Assembly: GCA_038239365.1 (NCBI GenBank)
Contig: JBBSEU010000004.1
Coordinates: forward strand, 1-63,139
DNA from: JBBRMW01 sp038239365
Lineage (GTDB): Bacteria > Chloroflexota > Anaerolineae > Aggregatilineales > UBA2796
Length of the DNA: 63,139 bases
Direction of reading: 5' to 3'
Part shown: one piece after another, positions 24,475 to 33,650 of the stretch
Layout of the letters: the number at the start of each line of letters is the position of its first letter
How positions within the stretch are numbered: position 1 is the first letter of the stretch
Notes under the pieces: generated by a model
Told to the model about the DNA's origin: nothing
Seen by the model: the letters and a program-made list of their open reading frames with translations, nothing else
Database searches by the model: none
Translations under genes and position numbers: made by a program

Positions 24475-25525
24475 TCGGGATTGGCTGCTGGCATTGGCTG
24501 GAGCGGGTGGGTATTTCTTCGCCCGCGAACAGGTGCAGCGCCGCCGCGAAGCTGATATGCGCGGACAGGTGGCATTCATCACGGGCGGATCGCGCGGCCT
24601 GGGAATGCTGACTGCCCGCGAATTCGCCAAACAGGGCTGCCGGATTGCTATTTGTGCGCGTGATACAGAAGAACTCGCACGCGCACGTGAACATCTGGAT
24701 GCCTACACAACCGAGATCATGGCGCTCCCATGTGATGTGCGCGATCAGCAGCAAGTGGAACATGTCGTTAACCAGATCACCCAGCACTTCGGCCAGATCG
24801 ATATTCTGGTCAACAATGCTGGCGTGATCCAGGTCGGGCCGATGCACGATATGCCCCTAGAGGTCTACCAGGAAGCGATGGACGTGATGTACTGGGGAAT
24901 GGTTTACACAACATTGGCCGTTTTGCCCCAGATGCGCCGCCGCAAAGCCGGACGAATCGTAAATGTCACATCTGTAGGTGGTAAGGTGAGCGTGCCGCAT
25001 TTGCTGCCATACTCCGCTGCCAAGTTCGCCGGGACCGGTTTTTCGGAAGGGCTGCACGCCGAAGTTGCGGGGGACGGCATCACCGTCACGACGATCTGTC
25101 CTGGCGTTTTGCGGGACGGCGCACAGGTCAATTCATATTTTGTCGGACGAACCGAAAAGGAATATACCTGGTTCAGTCTAGCCGCCAGTTTGCCAATCAT
25201 GTCACTGGATGCAGACGAGGCCGCGCGCCAGATCGTGCAAGCCTGCCGACGCGGTGAATCAGAACGGCTGCTTGGCGCTCCAGCCAAAACATTGTCACTC
25301 TTACATGGGTTGTTCCCTCAAGCCGTTATCCAGACGTTGGGATTGTTCAACCGCTACTTTCTGCCCAAGCCGAAAGGCAGCGGTCAACCGAATGGCTCAC
25401 GGCGCGGCATGGACATTCAACAGGAAATGCAGAATACACCGCTGACCGCCGCTACTACGCTAGGGCTGAAAGCCGCCGAAAACAACAACGAATATCCGGG
25501 TCCAACTGAGATATTGAACAATTAA
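24452..25525 (+). CDS. SDR-family oxidoreductase
   Basis: 357 residues. An N-terminal hydrophobic segment (WLLALAGAGGYFFA) could tether the protein to the membrane. It is followed by a short-chain dehydrogenase domain: ITGGSRGLG cofactor motif, CDVRD, NNAG, catalytic Ser in NVTSVGG, and YSAAK with the Tyr and Lys. The last 60 residues are disordered. It overlaps the preceding dehydrogenase gene and probably shares its message. Substrate unknown. Confidence 0.85.
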   Translation: MPTQPRASRDWLLALAGAGGYFFAREQVQRRREADMRGQVAFITGGSRGLGMLTAREFAKQGCRIAICARDTEELARAREHLDAYTTEIMALPCDVRDQQQVEHVVNQITQHFGQIDILVNNAGVIQVGPMHDMPLEVYQEAMDVMYWGMVYTTLAVLPQMRRRKAGRIVNVTSVGGKVSVPHLLPYSAAKFAGTGFSEGLHAEVAGDGITVTTICPGVLRDGAQVNSYFVGRTEKEYTWFSLAASLPIMSLDADEAARQIVQACRRGESERLLGAPAKTLSLLHGLFPQAVIQTLGLFNRYFLPKPKGSGQPNGSRRGMDIQQEMQNTPLTAATTLGLKAAENNNEYPGPTEILNN

Positions 25526-25634
25526 AATCTGAGCCTCAAGTCTCAGACATCATACTTGCGGTTTAACAACGTTACAGCCACAATTATGTATTGAATGGTT
25601 GTCATCCATAATTCAATACGAAAGGTCGCTGAAA

Positions 25635-25805
25635 ATGAGTATCTGGAGATTTTTAGGGTGCATTTTCCTTCCGCCGTTGTCCGTCTTTGATCGGGGCTGC
25701 GGTTCGTTCCTGGTTGTGTTGGTGCTATCTACACTGGGCTGGGTGCCGGGTGTATTGGCGGCATTCTACATCAACATGCAAGCCGCCAATAAAGCGAAAA
25801 ACTGA
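25635..25805 (+). CDS. Pmp3/YqaE-family small membrane protein
   Basis: 56 residues, ATG 25635 preceded by AAAGG. Two membrane helices with the family pattern: FLGCIFLPPLSVFDRGCG and LVLSTLGWVPGVLAAFYIN. Pmp3/YqaE proteins are stress-linked proteolipids affecting membrane potential and salt tolerance. Its position after the SRPBCC, dehydrogenase and SDR genes fits a stress locus. The 110-base gap before it may hold its own promoter. Confidence 0.85.
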   Translation: MSIWRFLGCIFLPPLSVFDRGCGSFLVVLVLSTLGWVPGVLAAFYINMQAANKAKN

Positions 25806-25825
25806 CTGCTTTCACAGAGGGGCGA

Positions 25826-27079
25826 TTACCCTTTTCGCTCCTCTGGCGGCTTGACCGTCTGGAAATTACGATACAACAAATAATCGTAGATCAGTTTCAA
25901 GCCGCCCGCCGCTAGAAACGGCACACTCAACAAACCTGCATTGAACAGTGCGCCTGTAACCCCCGGCGAAATGGCCGAGGCTGCCGTGCGCGCGATATTT
26001 GTGACCCCGTTGGCTGCCGAACGTTCTTCGGGATCGACTACGGCAACTGTGTAAGATTGGCGCGTCGGAACATCCATCTGTGATATGCTGAAACGTGCCA
26101 GCAGCATCAGAATTGCCAATGGCAAGTTGGGCATGAGCGGTACCAGGATCAACAGGATATTCGATGGGACGTGCGTAAAGACCATCGTATTGAGCAAGCC
26201 AACCCGTGCTGCGACTCGTGCCGCCGCCAGCGCCGAAAGCCCCGCAAAGAAGTTCGCGCCCAGGTAGATCGCCCCGATTACTGCCTCATTCACACCAAAC
26301 TTCTCTTTGAACCATATCGCCACAAAACTTTGAACGACCAACCCACCCGCAAAGGCATCGATCATAAATAGCGCCGACAGCCGATACACTACCTGTCGGG
26401 ATTTTTTCAAGCCGTACAAATTTTGCAGCGTCGGCGGCGTGGTGGTGGGTGGCACTTCAATCGCAGGGGTCAGGCGTGTGAACATGACAGCCAGCACCGC
26501 CCCCAGCAGCGCATAGCCAACGATGACCACGCGATAGCTGTTCAGCGGCGTTTGTCCGGCATCCTGCAACAACCTTGAGAGTACACCACCCGCCAATGAC
26601 CCAACTCCGGTGGTGAACGATCCGAGCAGACTGTACCAAGCGAAGACCTGAGTCCGCCGTTCGTTGGTGGTCGTCTGAGGTAGCGCCGCTTGTTCGATTG
26701 CCAGAAAGGGGCCAACCTCGTTACCGCTGGGGCTGATCGTCCCGATAATGGCCGTGATGATGAGCAGCGTGATATTACTCGTCAGGGCAAACACGACCCC
26801 CGCAAAAATCATCAGACCCGCGCCCGCGATCAGCATTCGCCGCCGCCCCAATCGATCCGCGATGATCGTGATCGGCAGCGCGATCAGCGCATCACCGACC
26901 AGTGTGAGGCTCAAGACCAGCCCGATTTGCGAGTTCGTTAACCCGACAGCAGATAGATACAGGCCGAGAATAATGGCGAGAAAACCATAGGCAAACAGCC
27001 GAACCGTGCGCGTGGCAAACAGCAGGCGGCCATCCGGCGATAACGTTTGCAGGGCGGCAATTTCCGGGAGTTGGAACAT
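25826..27079 (-). CDS. MFS transporter
   Basis: 417 residues with about 12 membrane spans. The loop after span 2 has ADRLGRRRMLIAG, the usual MFS signature, and the C-terminal half has DVPTRQSYTVAVVDPEERSAANGVTNIARTAAS (two pieces), which resembles the multidrug or unknown-solute exporter branch. Substrate unknown. Convergent with the Pmp3-like gene; the two are only 20 bases apart. Confidence 0.83.
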   Translation of the reverse strand: MFQLPEIAALQTLSPDGRLLFATRTVRLFAYGFLAIILGLYLSAVGLTNSQIGLVLSLTLVGDALIALPITIIADRLGRRRMLIAGAGLMIFAGVVFALTSNITLLIITAIIGTISPSGNEVGPFLAIEQAALPQTTTNERRTQVFAWYSLLGSFTTGVGSLAGGVLSRLLQDAGQTPLNSYRVVIVGYALLGAVLAVMFTRLTPAIEVPPTTTPPTLQNLYGLKKSRQVVYRLSALFMIDAFAGGLVVQSFVAIWFKEKFGVNEAVIGAIYLGANFFAGLSALAAARVAARVGLLNTMVFTHVPSNILLILVPLMPNLPLAILMLLARFSISQMDVPTRQSYTVAVVDPEERSAANGVTNIARTAASAISPGVTGALFNAGLLSVPFLAAGGLKLIYDYLLYRNFQTVKPPEERKG

Positions 27080-27116
27080 CGTAACAGCCTTTCGAGGTCC
27101 CGCTGGAAAAGGCTTA

Positions 27117-27338
27117 TTATGCCCCGACTTGTTTGTTTTTCAGAAATATCTCGCGTCCAGCTTCCTGCGCTGCCTTGCGAACGTCGGGATCAATATCGTT
27201 GGCATAGACCTGTTTAAGCACATCCAATGCGGCGACGTCGCACAACAAACGCAATTCCTGAATCGACTTTAAGCGAACCTCACGGCTTTTATCGCTAAGC
27301 CGCATCATGTGATAATCCACAAGACGACGATTAATCAT
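27117..27338 (-). CDS. Small HEAT-repeat protein
   Basis: 73 residues from ATG 27338, with GGGGG about 8 bases upstream. Two alpha-helical HEAT units are visible (SREVRLKSIQELRLL and DPDVRKAAQEAGREIF). Such short proteins usually act as interaction modules; no partner can be named. It lies 37 bases before the MFS gene on the same strand and could be co-transcribed with it. Confidence 0.65.
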   Translation of the reverse strand: MINRRLVDYHMMRLSDKSREVRLKSIQELRLLCDVAALDVLKQVYANDIDPDVRKAAQEAGREIFLKNKQVGA

Positions 27339-27413
27339 GGTCAAAACCCCCTGAATGCACTAACGGGCATTATACCAAAAACAAACCTTTTCCCGTTGTA
27401 CCTGCACACAGCA

Positions 27414-27422
27414 TGTTATAAT
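27414..27422 (+). promoter_or_regulatory. Extended -10 promoter of the nucleotidyltransferase gene
   Basis: TGTTATAAT (TG-n-TATAAT) lies 20 bases before the ATG at 27442, so the leader would be very short. A weak TTGTAC stands upstream at 27396-27401 with a short 15-base spacer. Confidence 0.6.
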
Positions 27423-27441
27423 GTTGTGATGGGGGATGCCA

Positions 27442-28434
27442 ATGATTGATCAAGCTGTTATGCTGGCGATTGGGCGGGGGATGCGCCTGGGACCGCTCAC
27501 CAAAGACCGTCCCAGGGCGATGCTGCCTGTACTGGGCAAGCCGATGGTGGTGCGCGTCATGGATCGGCTGCGCGAAGCCGGAATCCGGCGCTTTGTGGTG
27601 ATCGTCGGCGAACAGGAGGGTGCGGTAGCCGCCTATTTGAACACATCCTGGGCACCCGATGTCGAGATTAAGCTGGTCATTCAGGAAGGCGGGCGCGGCA
27701 CGGCACAGGCCATCTCACTGGCTGCGCCCTATATTACTGGTTCGTTTGTACTGACCTCTACCGACAGCCTGACTTCTGTGACGCATATCGCGCAATTGAT
27801 CAAACGTTTCGAGGACACCAAATCGGACGCCATGCTCAGCCTGACGCGGAGCATAAGCGATGATCCGGGACGCGGCGCAGTGGTAACGCTGGATGGCTCA
27901 CGAGTCGCGGCAGTAACGGATATGCCGATCCCGCCGCGCAGCTACATCGCCTTCATGCTGTATGCCTTCAACAAACGTATCCTGCGGCATCTAAGCGATA
28001 GTCCTATGCTTTCGACGGGCGAACGCGAAATGGCGCGCCCTATTCAATCGCTCATCAACGATGATGGGCGCATCGGTTACGTAAATGCCGACTGGCGACT
28101 GGCGTTGGCTACTGAACTTGATTTGCTGACGATCAATAAACGACTGCTGCGTGAAGAACGGGACACACACATCCTGAGCGAATTGCCCGGTTCGGTGCAT
28201 ATCACACCGCCCGTTCGCATCGATCCGAAGGTAAGTGTCGGCCATAGGGCCAAGATTGGGCCGAATGTGTACCTGGAAAGCGGCGCATCGATTGGTGAGG
28301 GTGCGGTGTTGTGGGATTCGCTTGTGCTGCGTGATGCGCGTGTTTTGCCGGGCGAAGTGCTGCATGGTCAGATCGTAGCGCGTACTGCTCGACTGGCGAC
28401 TGAGCCGGAACCGGGACTGGCCGATCTCGGCTAG
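27442..28434 (+). CDS. Sugar-phosphate nucleotidyltransferase
   Basis: 330 residues from ATG 27442 (GGGGG 6 bases upstream). The N-terminal domain follows the glucose-1-phosphate nucleotidyltransferase fold: LAIGRGMRLGPLTKDRPRAM (a variant of the usual GxGTRLxPLT loop; the Thr is replaced by Met), LPVLGKPMV, and the substrate region. The C-terminal 70 residues form a short left-handed beta-helix (VSVGHRAKIGPNVYLESGASIG). It would activate a sugar phosphate with NTP in the cytoplasm. The loop change raises some doubt about activity; product unknown. Confidence 0.75.
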   Translation: MIDQAVMLAIGRGMRLGPLTKDRPRAMLPVLGKPMVVRVMDRLREAGIRRFVVIVGEQEGAVAAYLNTSWAPDVEIKLVIQEGGRGTAQAISLAAPYITGSFVLTSTDSLTSVTHIAQLIKRFEDTKSDAMLSLTRSISDDPGRGAVVTLDGSRVAAVTDMPIPPRSYIAFMLYAFNKRILRHLSDSPMLSTGEREMARPIQSLINDDGRIGYVNADWRLALATELDLLTINKRLLREERDTHILSELPGSVHITPPVRIDPKVSVGHRAKIGPNVYLESGASIGEGAVLWDSLVLRDARVLPGEVLHGQIVARTARLATEPEPGLADLG

Positions 28435-28436
28435 CG

Positions 28437-28465
28437 TTGCGGGCGTTTTGGCGGGGTGCTATAAT
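28437..28465 (+). promoter_or_regulatory. Promoter of the GAF/PAS histidine kinase gene
   Basis: TTGCGG at 28437-28442 and TATAAT at 28460-28465 with a 17-base spacer; TGC in front gives an extended -10 (TGCTATAATGCG). Confidence 0.7.
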
Positions 28466-28531
28466 GCGACTGTGCCCTGACGCGAATCTATTAATATCAG
28501 CCATTCCCAGAGCGTAGACGAGGCGAACCCG

Positions 28532-30076
28532 GTGAGCGAACTTACAATACGCGATCAACACGAAGAAACGCAAAAGCTGCTGCTCGAAATCACTCAGCGG
28601 ATCGCGTCCAGCACCGGCCTTGAGGACATGCTGCCAGTCATTGTCGAGTCGAGTCGCCGGGCGTTGCGGGCGGATGGAGTCCGTTTGATACTGAAAGCAG
28701 ACGCTTATGGCAGCGGCGCGCTCAACGACGATCTGGCGAAAGCGGATCGGGCGCTCAGTGAATGGATTTCCAAGCACGGGACACTGGAAGCCGCTGATCT
28801 TGCCGCGAATGCTGAGGTTAAAACACTGTTCAGCGGCAGCCTGAAAGCAGTCATGGCTGTACCCTTGATCGCACAGGGCGTCCAACAGGGCGTATTGACG
28901 GCTGCCTACCAAGCCGCGCATCCGTTCAGCCCGGATGATCGAACGTTCCTGGCGATTGTGGCGGCACAAGCGGCGGTTGCTATCCAGAACGACTTAGCTT
29001 TTGATACCGTGCGGCAAAGTCAGCAGCAGCTTGCGGCGATCCTGGCAAGCACCGCCGATCCGGTCATTGTCATTGACGCGCACGAATCGATTTTGCTATT
29101 AAACCCGGCGGCAGAGCAGGCACTTGGCATCGTGGCTGCCAATGTGAGTGGTCATCCTGTAGGCAGTGTGATCCAGGCCGAGCCGCTGCTACAGTTATTG
29201 CGTGGTGAAGCCGTCGAAACGATGGAGTGGCAAAACGAAGCGGGTCAGACCTTCGCGCCGCGCGTCTCCGATGTGCAATCGGATGAGCCGGGCGGACGCG
29301 GGCGGGTACTGATCTTGCGAGATATTACGCGCTACAAGACGCTGCACGCTAACCAGAATGAATTTGTCAGCAATGTGTCACACGATTTACGCTCACCGCT
29401 GACCTACATGCAGGGTTATGCAACCATGTTGCCAATGGTGGGTGATCTGAACCAGAAGCAAAAAGATCATGTCGATAAGATCGTGACGGGCATCGCGCAA
29501 ATGACCGATCTGATCGATAAGATTCTGGATGCGGGACGGCTCGACCCCGAAACGGGCTATTACGAACTGAACCGCGAACCGTGCGATGTCTCGAAAATGG
29601 CGCTCGATCTGGTCAGCGTTCACTCACAGGCCGCCGAAAAGAAGAACATCAACCTGACCGCCGATATCGATCCAGGGCTGCCCATTTTGAACCTGGATGA
29701 TGTGATGCTGCGTCGTGCCCTGAACAATCTGGTGGATAATGCCATCAAGTACACCCCGGACAATGGCTCAGTGACCGTTGCGGCCAAAGTGCAAAATGGC
29801 GATTTGGTCTTGAGCGTGCGCGATACGGGGTTGGGTATCAGCGATGAAAACCAGAAGCGGCTGTTCGAGCGATTCCGCCGGGTTCGCCGCCGCGAACATC
29901 AGCGTATCAAGGGGATTGGGTTGGGCTTATTCATCGTCAAGAGCGTGGCGCAGCGGCACAACGGCGATGCCTGGGTAGAAAGCAAAGAAAACGTGGGCAG
30001 CACCTTTTTCATTCGTTTGCCGATGGAAGGGGTCAACCTGTTGGGCGCAGAGGCCAACAGGATCAACCCGGTCTGA
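28532..30076 (+). CDS. GAF-PAS sensor histidine kinase
   Basis: 514 residues, GTG start 28532 with GAGG upstream. Order: GAF domain (about 20-150), PAS domain (about 165-275), HisKA with the phospho-acceptor motif NVSHDLRSPLTYMQGY near residue 290, and HATPase with NLVDNAIKYTP, DTGLGIS and GLGLFIVKS. No membrane span, so it senses cytoplasmic signals or small ligands. No response regulator gene is adjacent; the partner must be elsewhere. Preceded by its own promoter. Confidence 0.9.
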   Translation: MSELTIRDQHEETQKLLLEITQRIASSTGLEDMLPVIVESSRRALRADGVRLILKADAYGSGALNDDLAKADRALSEWISKHGTLEAADLAANAEVKTLFSGSLKAVMAVPLIAQGVQQGVLTAAYQAAHPFSPDDRTFLAIVAAQAAVAIQNDLAFDTVRQSQQQLAAILASTADPVIVIDAHESILLLNPAAEQALGIVAANVSGHPVGSVIQAEPLLQLLRGEAVETMEWQNEAGQTFAPRVSDVQSDEPGGRGRVLILRDITRYKTLHANQNEFVSNVSHDLRSPLTYMQGYATMLPMVGDLNQKQKDHVDKIVTGIAQMTDLIDKILDAGRLDPETGYYELNREPCDVSKMALDLVSVHSQAAEKKNINLTADIDPGLPILNLDDVMLRRALNNLVDNAIKYTPDNGSVTVAAKVQNGDLVLSVRDTGLGISDENQKRLFERFRRVRRREHQRIKGIGLGLFIVKSVAQRHNGDAWVESKENVGSTFFIRLPMEGVNLLGAEANRINPV

Positions 30077-30086
30077 TAGCTAATCG

Positions 30087-30338
30087 CTAGAGACGTGTGA
30101 CCGTTTCTTCAACCTTTTCTGGCATCGACTTCACAACGGGTTCAAGCGAGTCGGCTGCGATCTCGGCTTTAACGACGGGCGGAACTGTCGTGCTGTCATT
30201 GTTCTCACCGTTCAGGCCGCGCTTGAATTCGCGCAGTGCCGTACCCAGTTCGCCGCCCAGCTTGCCAATGCGGCCACCCCCGAACAAAACCACCACGATC
30301 ACCAGAATGATCGCTAACTCGGCTGCATTAAAGTGCAT
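30087..30338 (-). CDS. tatA: Twin-arginine translocase subunit TatA
   Basis: 83 residues from ATG 30338 with AAGGAG 7 bases upstream; upstream codons are not needed. One membrane helix (AAELAIILVIVVVLFGG) is followed by the short amphipathic helix GGELGTALREFKRG and a charged, disordered tail. TatA forms the pore that exports folded proteins with RR signals, such as the protein at 21705. tatC is not in the window. Confidence 0.88.
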   Translation of the reverse strand: MHFNAAELAIILVIVVVLFGGGRIGKLGGELGTALREFKRGLNGENNDSTTVPPVVKAEIAADSLEPVVKSMPEKVEETVTRL

Positions 30339-30492
30339 GATTTGACTCCTTTTCGGGAATACAGATAACCAACGCTCCGGCACTACAGCAAATTCCGTGC
30401 ACAGCGCGCCAATGTATTATAAAGCGTGTTGCGGCGTGCGAAGGTTAAATTCGGTAAAATAGGTGAGCAAATACAGTAAATTGGTATAGATC

Positions 30493-30927
30493 ATGGCTTT
30501 ATTAGATGCCGAACTTCGAGTGCGGCTGATCGCGGCGGCGCTGGATGCACAACAGTATGCGTATGCTCCTTATTCTCACTACCCGGTTGGAGCGGCGCTG
30601 TTGACCAGCGACGGGCGAATTTTCACGGGCTGCAATGTCGAGAACGCGGGCTATTCGGGCACGATCTGCGCCGAACGGACGGCTGCCGTCAAAGCAGTTA
30701 GCGAAGGCGCACAGATATTTGAAGCCGTTGTGGTGATCACCAGCAATGGCGTGTTTCCTTGCGGCGTGTGTCGGCAGGTCTTGTTTGAGTTCGGGCGGAA
30801 GATGTGGGTTATTGCCGCCGATATGATGGGCAACGTCGTAGATGAGTGTTCGCTGGCCGATCTGCTGCCACACGGCTTCGGTCCCAAAGAACTGGATGAG
30901 GGTCTCAATCCTGATGGCAAGGCCTGA
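30493..30927 (+). CDS. cdd: Cytidine deaminase
   Basis: 144 residues. Converts (deoxy)cytidine to (deoxy)uridine in nucleoside salvage. Zinc site motifs are present: NVENAGYSGTICAERTA with C-A-E, and FPCGVCRQV with P-C-x2-C. Substrate motif YSHYPVGAAL at the N-terminus. The 3' end overlaps the start of recO by 14 bases, so the genes are coupled. Confidence 0.92.
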   Translation: MALLDAELRVRLIAAALDAQQYAYAPYSHYPVGAALLTSDGRIFTGCNVENAGYSGTICAERTAAVKAVSEGAQIFEAVVVITSNGVFPCGVCRQVLFEFGRKMWVIAADMMGNVVDECSLADLLPHGFGPKELDEGLNPDGKA

Positions 30928-31684
30928 GCGCCTTTTCCGCACCGATGCGATCATCCTGCGCCGCCAGGACTTCAAAGAGGCGGATCGGCTGCTGACGCTG
31001 TTCACACCGGATTATGGCAAGTTCACGGTCATTGCCAAAGCGGTTCGGAAACCCACCGGGCGCATGACCGGACACGTTGAGCTATTTGCGCGTTCCAACA
31101 TGATGATCTCGCGTGGCCGCGATCTGGATATCGTCACGCAAGCGGAAATGGCTGATCCGTACCTGCCCATCCGCGAAAATCTGGAAGCTGCCGCCTACGC
31201 CAGCTACATTGTAGAACTACTGGATCGCTTCACCGAAGCCGAAGAACAAAACACGCCTCTCTATAATTTGCTGGCGCAAACGCTCGGCTGGTTGACTAAT
31301 TCCGATCAAGACTTGCGATTAGTTGGCCGTTATTACGAACTGAATTTGCTGCGACTGGTTGGCTTTCAGCCCGATCTGTTCAGTTGCGTGGTTGGTTTTG
31401 AAGACATTGAGGCACAGGATCAATATTTCAGTGTGGCCGAAGGCGGTATCGTCTGCCCCGAACACGCCGAGGGCAACCCAAACGTTATGCCGATCAGCCT
31501 GTCGGCGCTCAAAATCATGCGCTATTTACAAACGCGCGATTACGATCTGGTCAAAAACTTGCGGATGAACGAACTGCTGCATGGTGAACTGGAGCGCATT
31601 TTGCAGAGTTATATCATTTACCTGCTGGAACGACGGCTAAAATCGGTTGATTTCATTCGGCGGCTGCGACATACCAGCCCATAA
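30914..31684 (+). CDS. recO: DNA repair protein RecO
   Basis: 256 residues from ATG 30914. N-terminal OB fold (RTDAIILRRQDFKEADRLLTLFTPDYGKF) binds ssDNA and annealing partners; the helical C-terminal part follows, with a region CVVGFEDIEAQDQYFSVAEGGIVCPEHA (in two parts) that replaces the usual four-Cys zinc site and keeps only two Cys. RecO loads RecA with RecR and RecF. Overlap with cdd is common in bacteria of several phyla. Confidence 0.9.
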   Translation: MARPERLFRTDAIILRRQDFKEADRLLTLFTPDYGKFTVIAKAVRKPTGRMTGHVELFARSNMMISRGRDLDIVTQAEMADPYLPIRENLEAAAYASYIVELLDRFTEAEEQNTPLYNLLAQTLGWLTNSDQDLRLVGRYYELNLLRLVGFQPDLFSCVVGFEDIEAQDQYFSVAEGGIVCPEHAEGNPNVMPISLSALKIMRYLQTRDYDLVKNLRMNELLHGELERILQSYIIYLLERRLKSVDFIRRLRHTSP

Positions 31685-31717
31685 AAAAGCCAGCGACATG
31701 CAAAAACACGCGCTGGC
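31683..31717 (-). terminator. Minus-strand terminator after the Gly-rich membrane gene
   Basis: On the minus strand GCCAGCG (31711-31717) pairs with CGCTGGC (31689-31695) and is followed by six T. It ends the gene at 31747-32109; on the plus strand there is no T run. Confidence 0.75.
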
Positions 31718-31746
31718 CTACTCCGTTAAGCATTGATACTTTCTGA

Positions 31747-32109
31747 TCAGCCGAAAGATGCCCCGCCGCCGCTGCCCTTATCCGACGTCTGGTTACTTTG
31801 AGAGCGGCCACCGATGCTGCCACTCGAACCTTCATCCGGGTTATCGAAACCAGCGCCGCCACCAACACTGCCGCCGCTGCCCATAAACGGATTCTGAAAG
31901 CCGGGTGAACCGCCAATCCGTCCACCACTGCGTACACCCGGATTATTGAATGAGCCACCGGGTCGATTCATAAACCGATTGCCAAAGCCAAACAGACGCG
32001 CGAATGTGCCTGTAAATAGCCCGAAAACGACGAAACCCAATATACAAGTGCCCCCGCAGCATAATACGACGAAATCACCCATACCAAGCCCATTGGAACC
32101 ACTTACCAT
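31747..32109 (-). CDS. Glycine-rich single-span membrane protein
   Basis: 120 residues. One hydrophobic segment near the N-terminus (VVLCCGGTCILGFVVFGLF) is followed by a long Gly/Ser/Asn-rich tail. No family recognised. No good ribosome site is seen before the ATG at 32109, but a terminator follows the gene and supports it as a real transcript. Confidence 0.5.
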   Translation of the reverse strand: MVSGSNGLGMGDFVVLCCGGTCILGFVVFGLFTGTFARLFGFGNRFMNRPGGSFNNPGVRSGGRIGGSPGFQNPFMGSGGSVGGGAGFDNPDEGSSGSIGGRSQSNQTSDKGSGGGASFG

Positions 32110-32211
32110 AGTTTTTGAGGCATCTGTTAACCGAACCTGTCAACAAACGCCCACGTCTCCTTTCGTATAATGAAGCCCGGACCGCTCCGCCAATCATAGC
32201 AAATATCTGGC

Positions 32212-33597
32212 CTAACGAAAGCGAGAGGACATAATGCCCAGCGATTTACGATATTTGGCAACAGTACGGCGCGCTACCGGGAAGCCCGATTCCTTCATGC
32301 GATTGGAAAGTTCCGAGTCGGTAAGCGGCGGCTTTTCTGTCGTGATCAGTTCGTGAAGCACGTCCTGCGCGCTGCGTGACGGCTCAAAGAAAATGCGGAA
32401 GGGTGCAACCTCACCAGACGGCAGCAGTACGTACTTATCGCTGACGGCACGGCTCACGGTGGAGTTATCGACACCGAGTTCCAACGCCACTTCAACGCGC
32501 GTCATAGGGCGCAGTGCCCGAACACCATGCCGTAAGAACCCGTCCTGGCGTTCGATCACGACACGGCAAATGCGCTCCAAAGTGTTGCCGCGTTCTACCA
32601 GATAGGAGACGAACTGCTGTGCCTGACGCAGTTTGCCCAGGATGTGTTCGCGGTCTTCCGGCTCAATGCCCGGAATGGTGCCCCGGCTGACCTGTTTACC
32701 CAAATCGCGGTAGATTGGCGCGATATGGACGCGCCCCCGCTGCGATTCCGGCACTTCGGCGCTAAAGCTATCGGTGCTTGGTTCATAGATGATCCGAACA
32801 TCGGGCGATACGTAGGAGGTTTCGCTGGTATCGAGCGCACCCTGACTCGGCGCATCCAGAATCGGGTAGGGCTGAAAGTGTGTGCGGATATAATCGCGTG
32901 CTTTCAAAACTTCCTGATAACTGACGCCCAATTGCAGCGCGATTTCGGTATAGCGTCCGTGTCCCAAATCCTCGAAGTGTTCCATAATCAGCGTGTGGAC
33001 AAGCGGCGGTACGGGTTCAGTGTCGCTGTTCATTGCATCAACTTGAAGCTGCAAACATTCTTCGGCACTACGCGACGCGATCCCGACGGGACCAACCTGT
33101 CGCAGCGCGGCAATCACATCCAGAATGGGCTGGCGCTCAACACAAAGCGCGCGCATCATCTGACCGAGCGGCTGAGTCAAAAAGCCGTGTGCATCCAGGT
33201 TGCCAACCACATATTCGGCCACCGGGTATAGGGTGAAGGGCAGCAGCATCCGCACATCTTCCAGCAGCACATCAGCCATTGAGCGCGGGGCGGCCACAAT
33301 CGCAAACATATCAAAATCTTCATCATCCGAATCAGATTTGTAAGAAGTCGGAAACGAGTCGCGGCTATAATCCTGCATTCGCTCCAGGCAAAAAAAGCAA
33401 ATACCGTTTTCGCGCACACTACCACAGCGTTTGCAAATATCCTGCTCCGAAAGCTCCAGTGCCGGGTTTTGTGACACTTCAAACTGGATGGTCTGTTCGA
33501 GCTGCCAGGCCGGAAGTTCGAGCAGCCGTGTATAGGCTAACAGTGTGGGAGATGGATGCTGCTCAAAAGCAACGCCGAGTTCGTAGGACTGTTCCAT
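32212..33597 (-). CDS. rpoN: Sigma-54 factor with an extra zinc ribbon
   Basis: 461 residues from ATG 33597; 83 codons further upstream are open but not protein-like. Region I (residues 5-49: LLAYTRLLELPAWQLEQTIQFE in two parts, NPALEL) is the activator-response region. Core-binding region follows. The DNA-binding end has VEVALELGVDNSTVSRAVSDKY and the RpoN box ARRTVAKYR at 442-450, which contacts the -24 element. Odd: between region I and the core there is C55-x2-C58-x8-C67-x2-C70 (CKRC...CFFC), a zinc-ribbon pattern not part of classical RpoN. No enhancer-binding activator gene is in the window. Confidence 0.88.
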   Translation of the reverse strand: MEQSYELGVAFEQHPSPTLLAYTRLLELPAWQLEQTIQFEVSQNPALELSEQDICKRCGSVRENGICFFCLERMQDYSRDSFPTSYKSDSDDEDFDMFAIVAAPRSMADVLLEDVRMLLPFTLYPVAEYVVGNLDAHGFLTQPLGQMMRALCVERQPILDVIAALRQVGPVGIASRSAEECLQLQVDAMNSDTEPVPPLVHTLIMEHFEDLGHGRYTEIALQLGVSYQEVLKARDYIRTHFQPYPILDAPSQGALDTSETSYVSPDVRIIYEPSTDSFSAEVPESQRGRVHIAPIYRDLGKQVSRGTIPGIEPEDREHILGKLRQAQQFVSYLVERGNTLERICRVVIERQDGFLRHGVRALRPMTRVEVALELGVDNSTVSRAVSDKYVLLPSGEVAPFRIFFEPSRSAQDVLHELITTEKPPLTDSELSNRMKESGFPVARRTVAKYRKSLGIMSSRFR

Positions 33598-33650
33598 GTG
33601 GTTCACTCTACTAAAGGCTAATTCGTTGAATACTGCTGAGCCAAAGCAAA

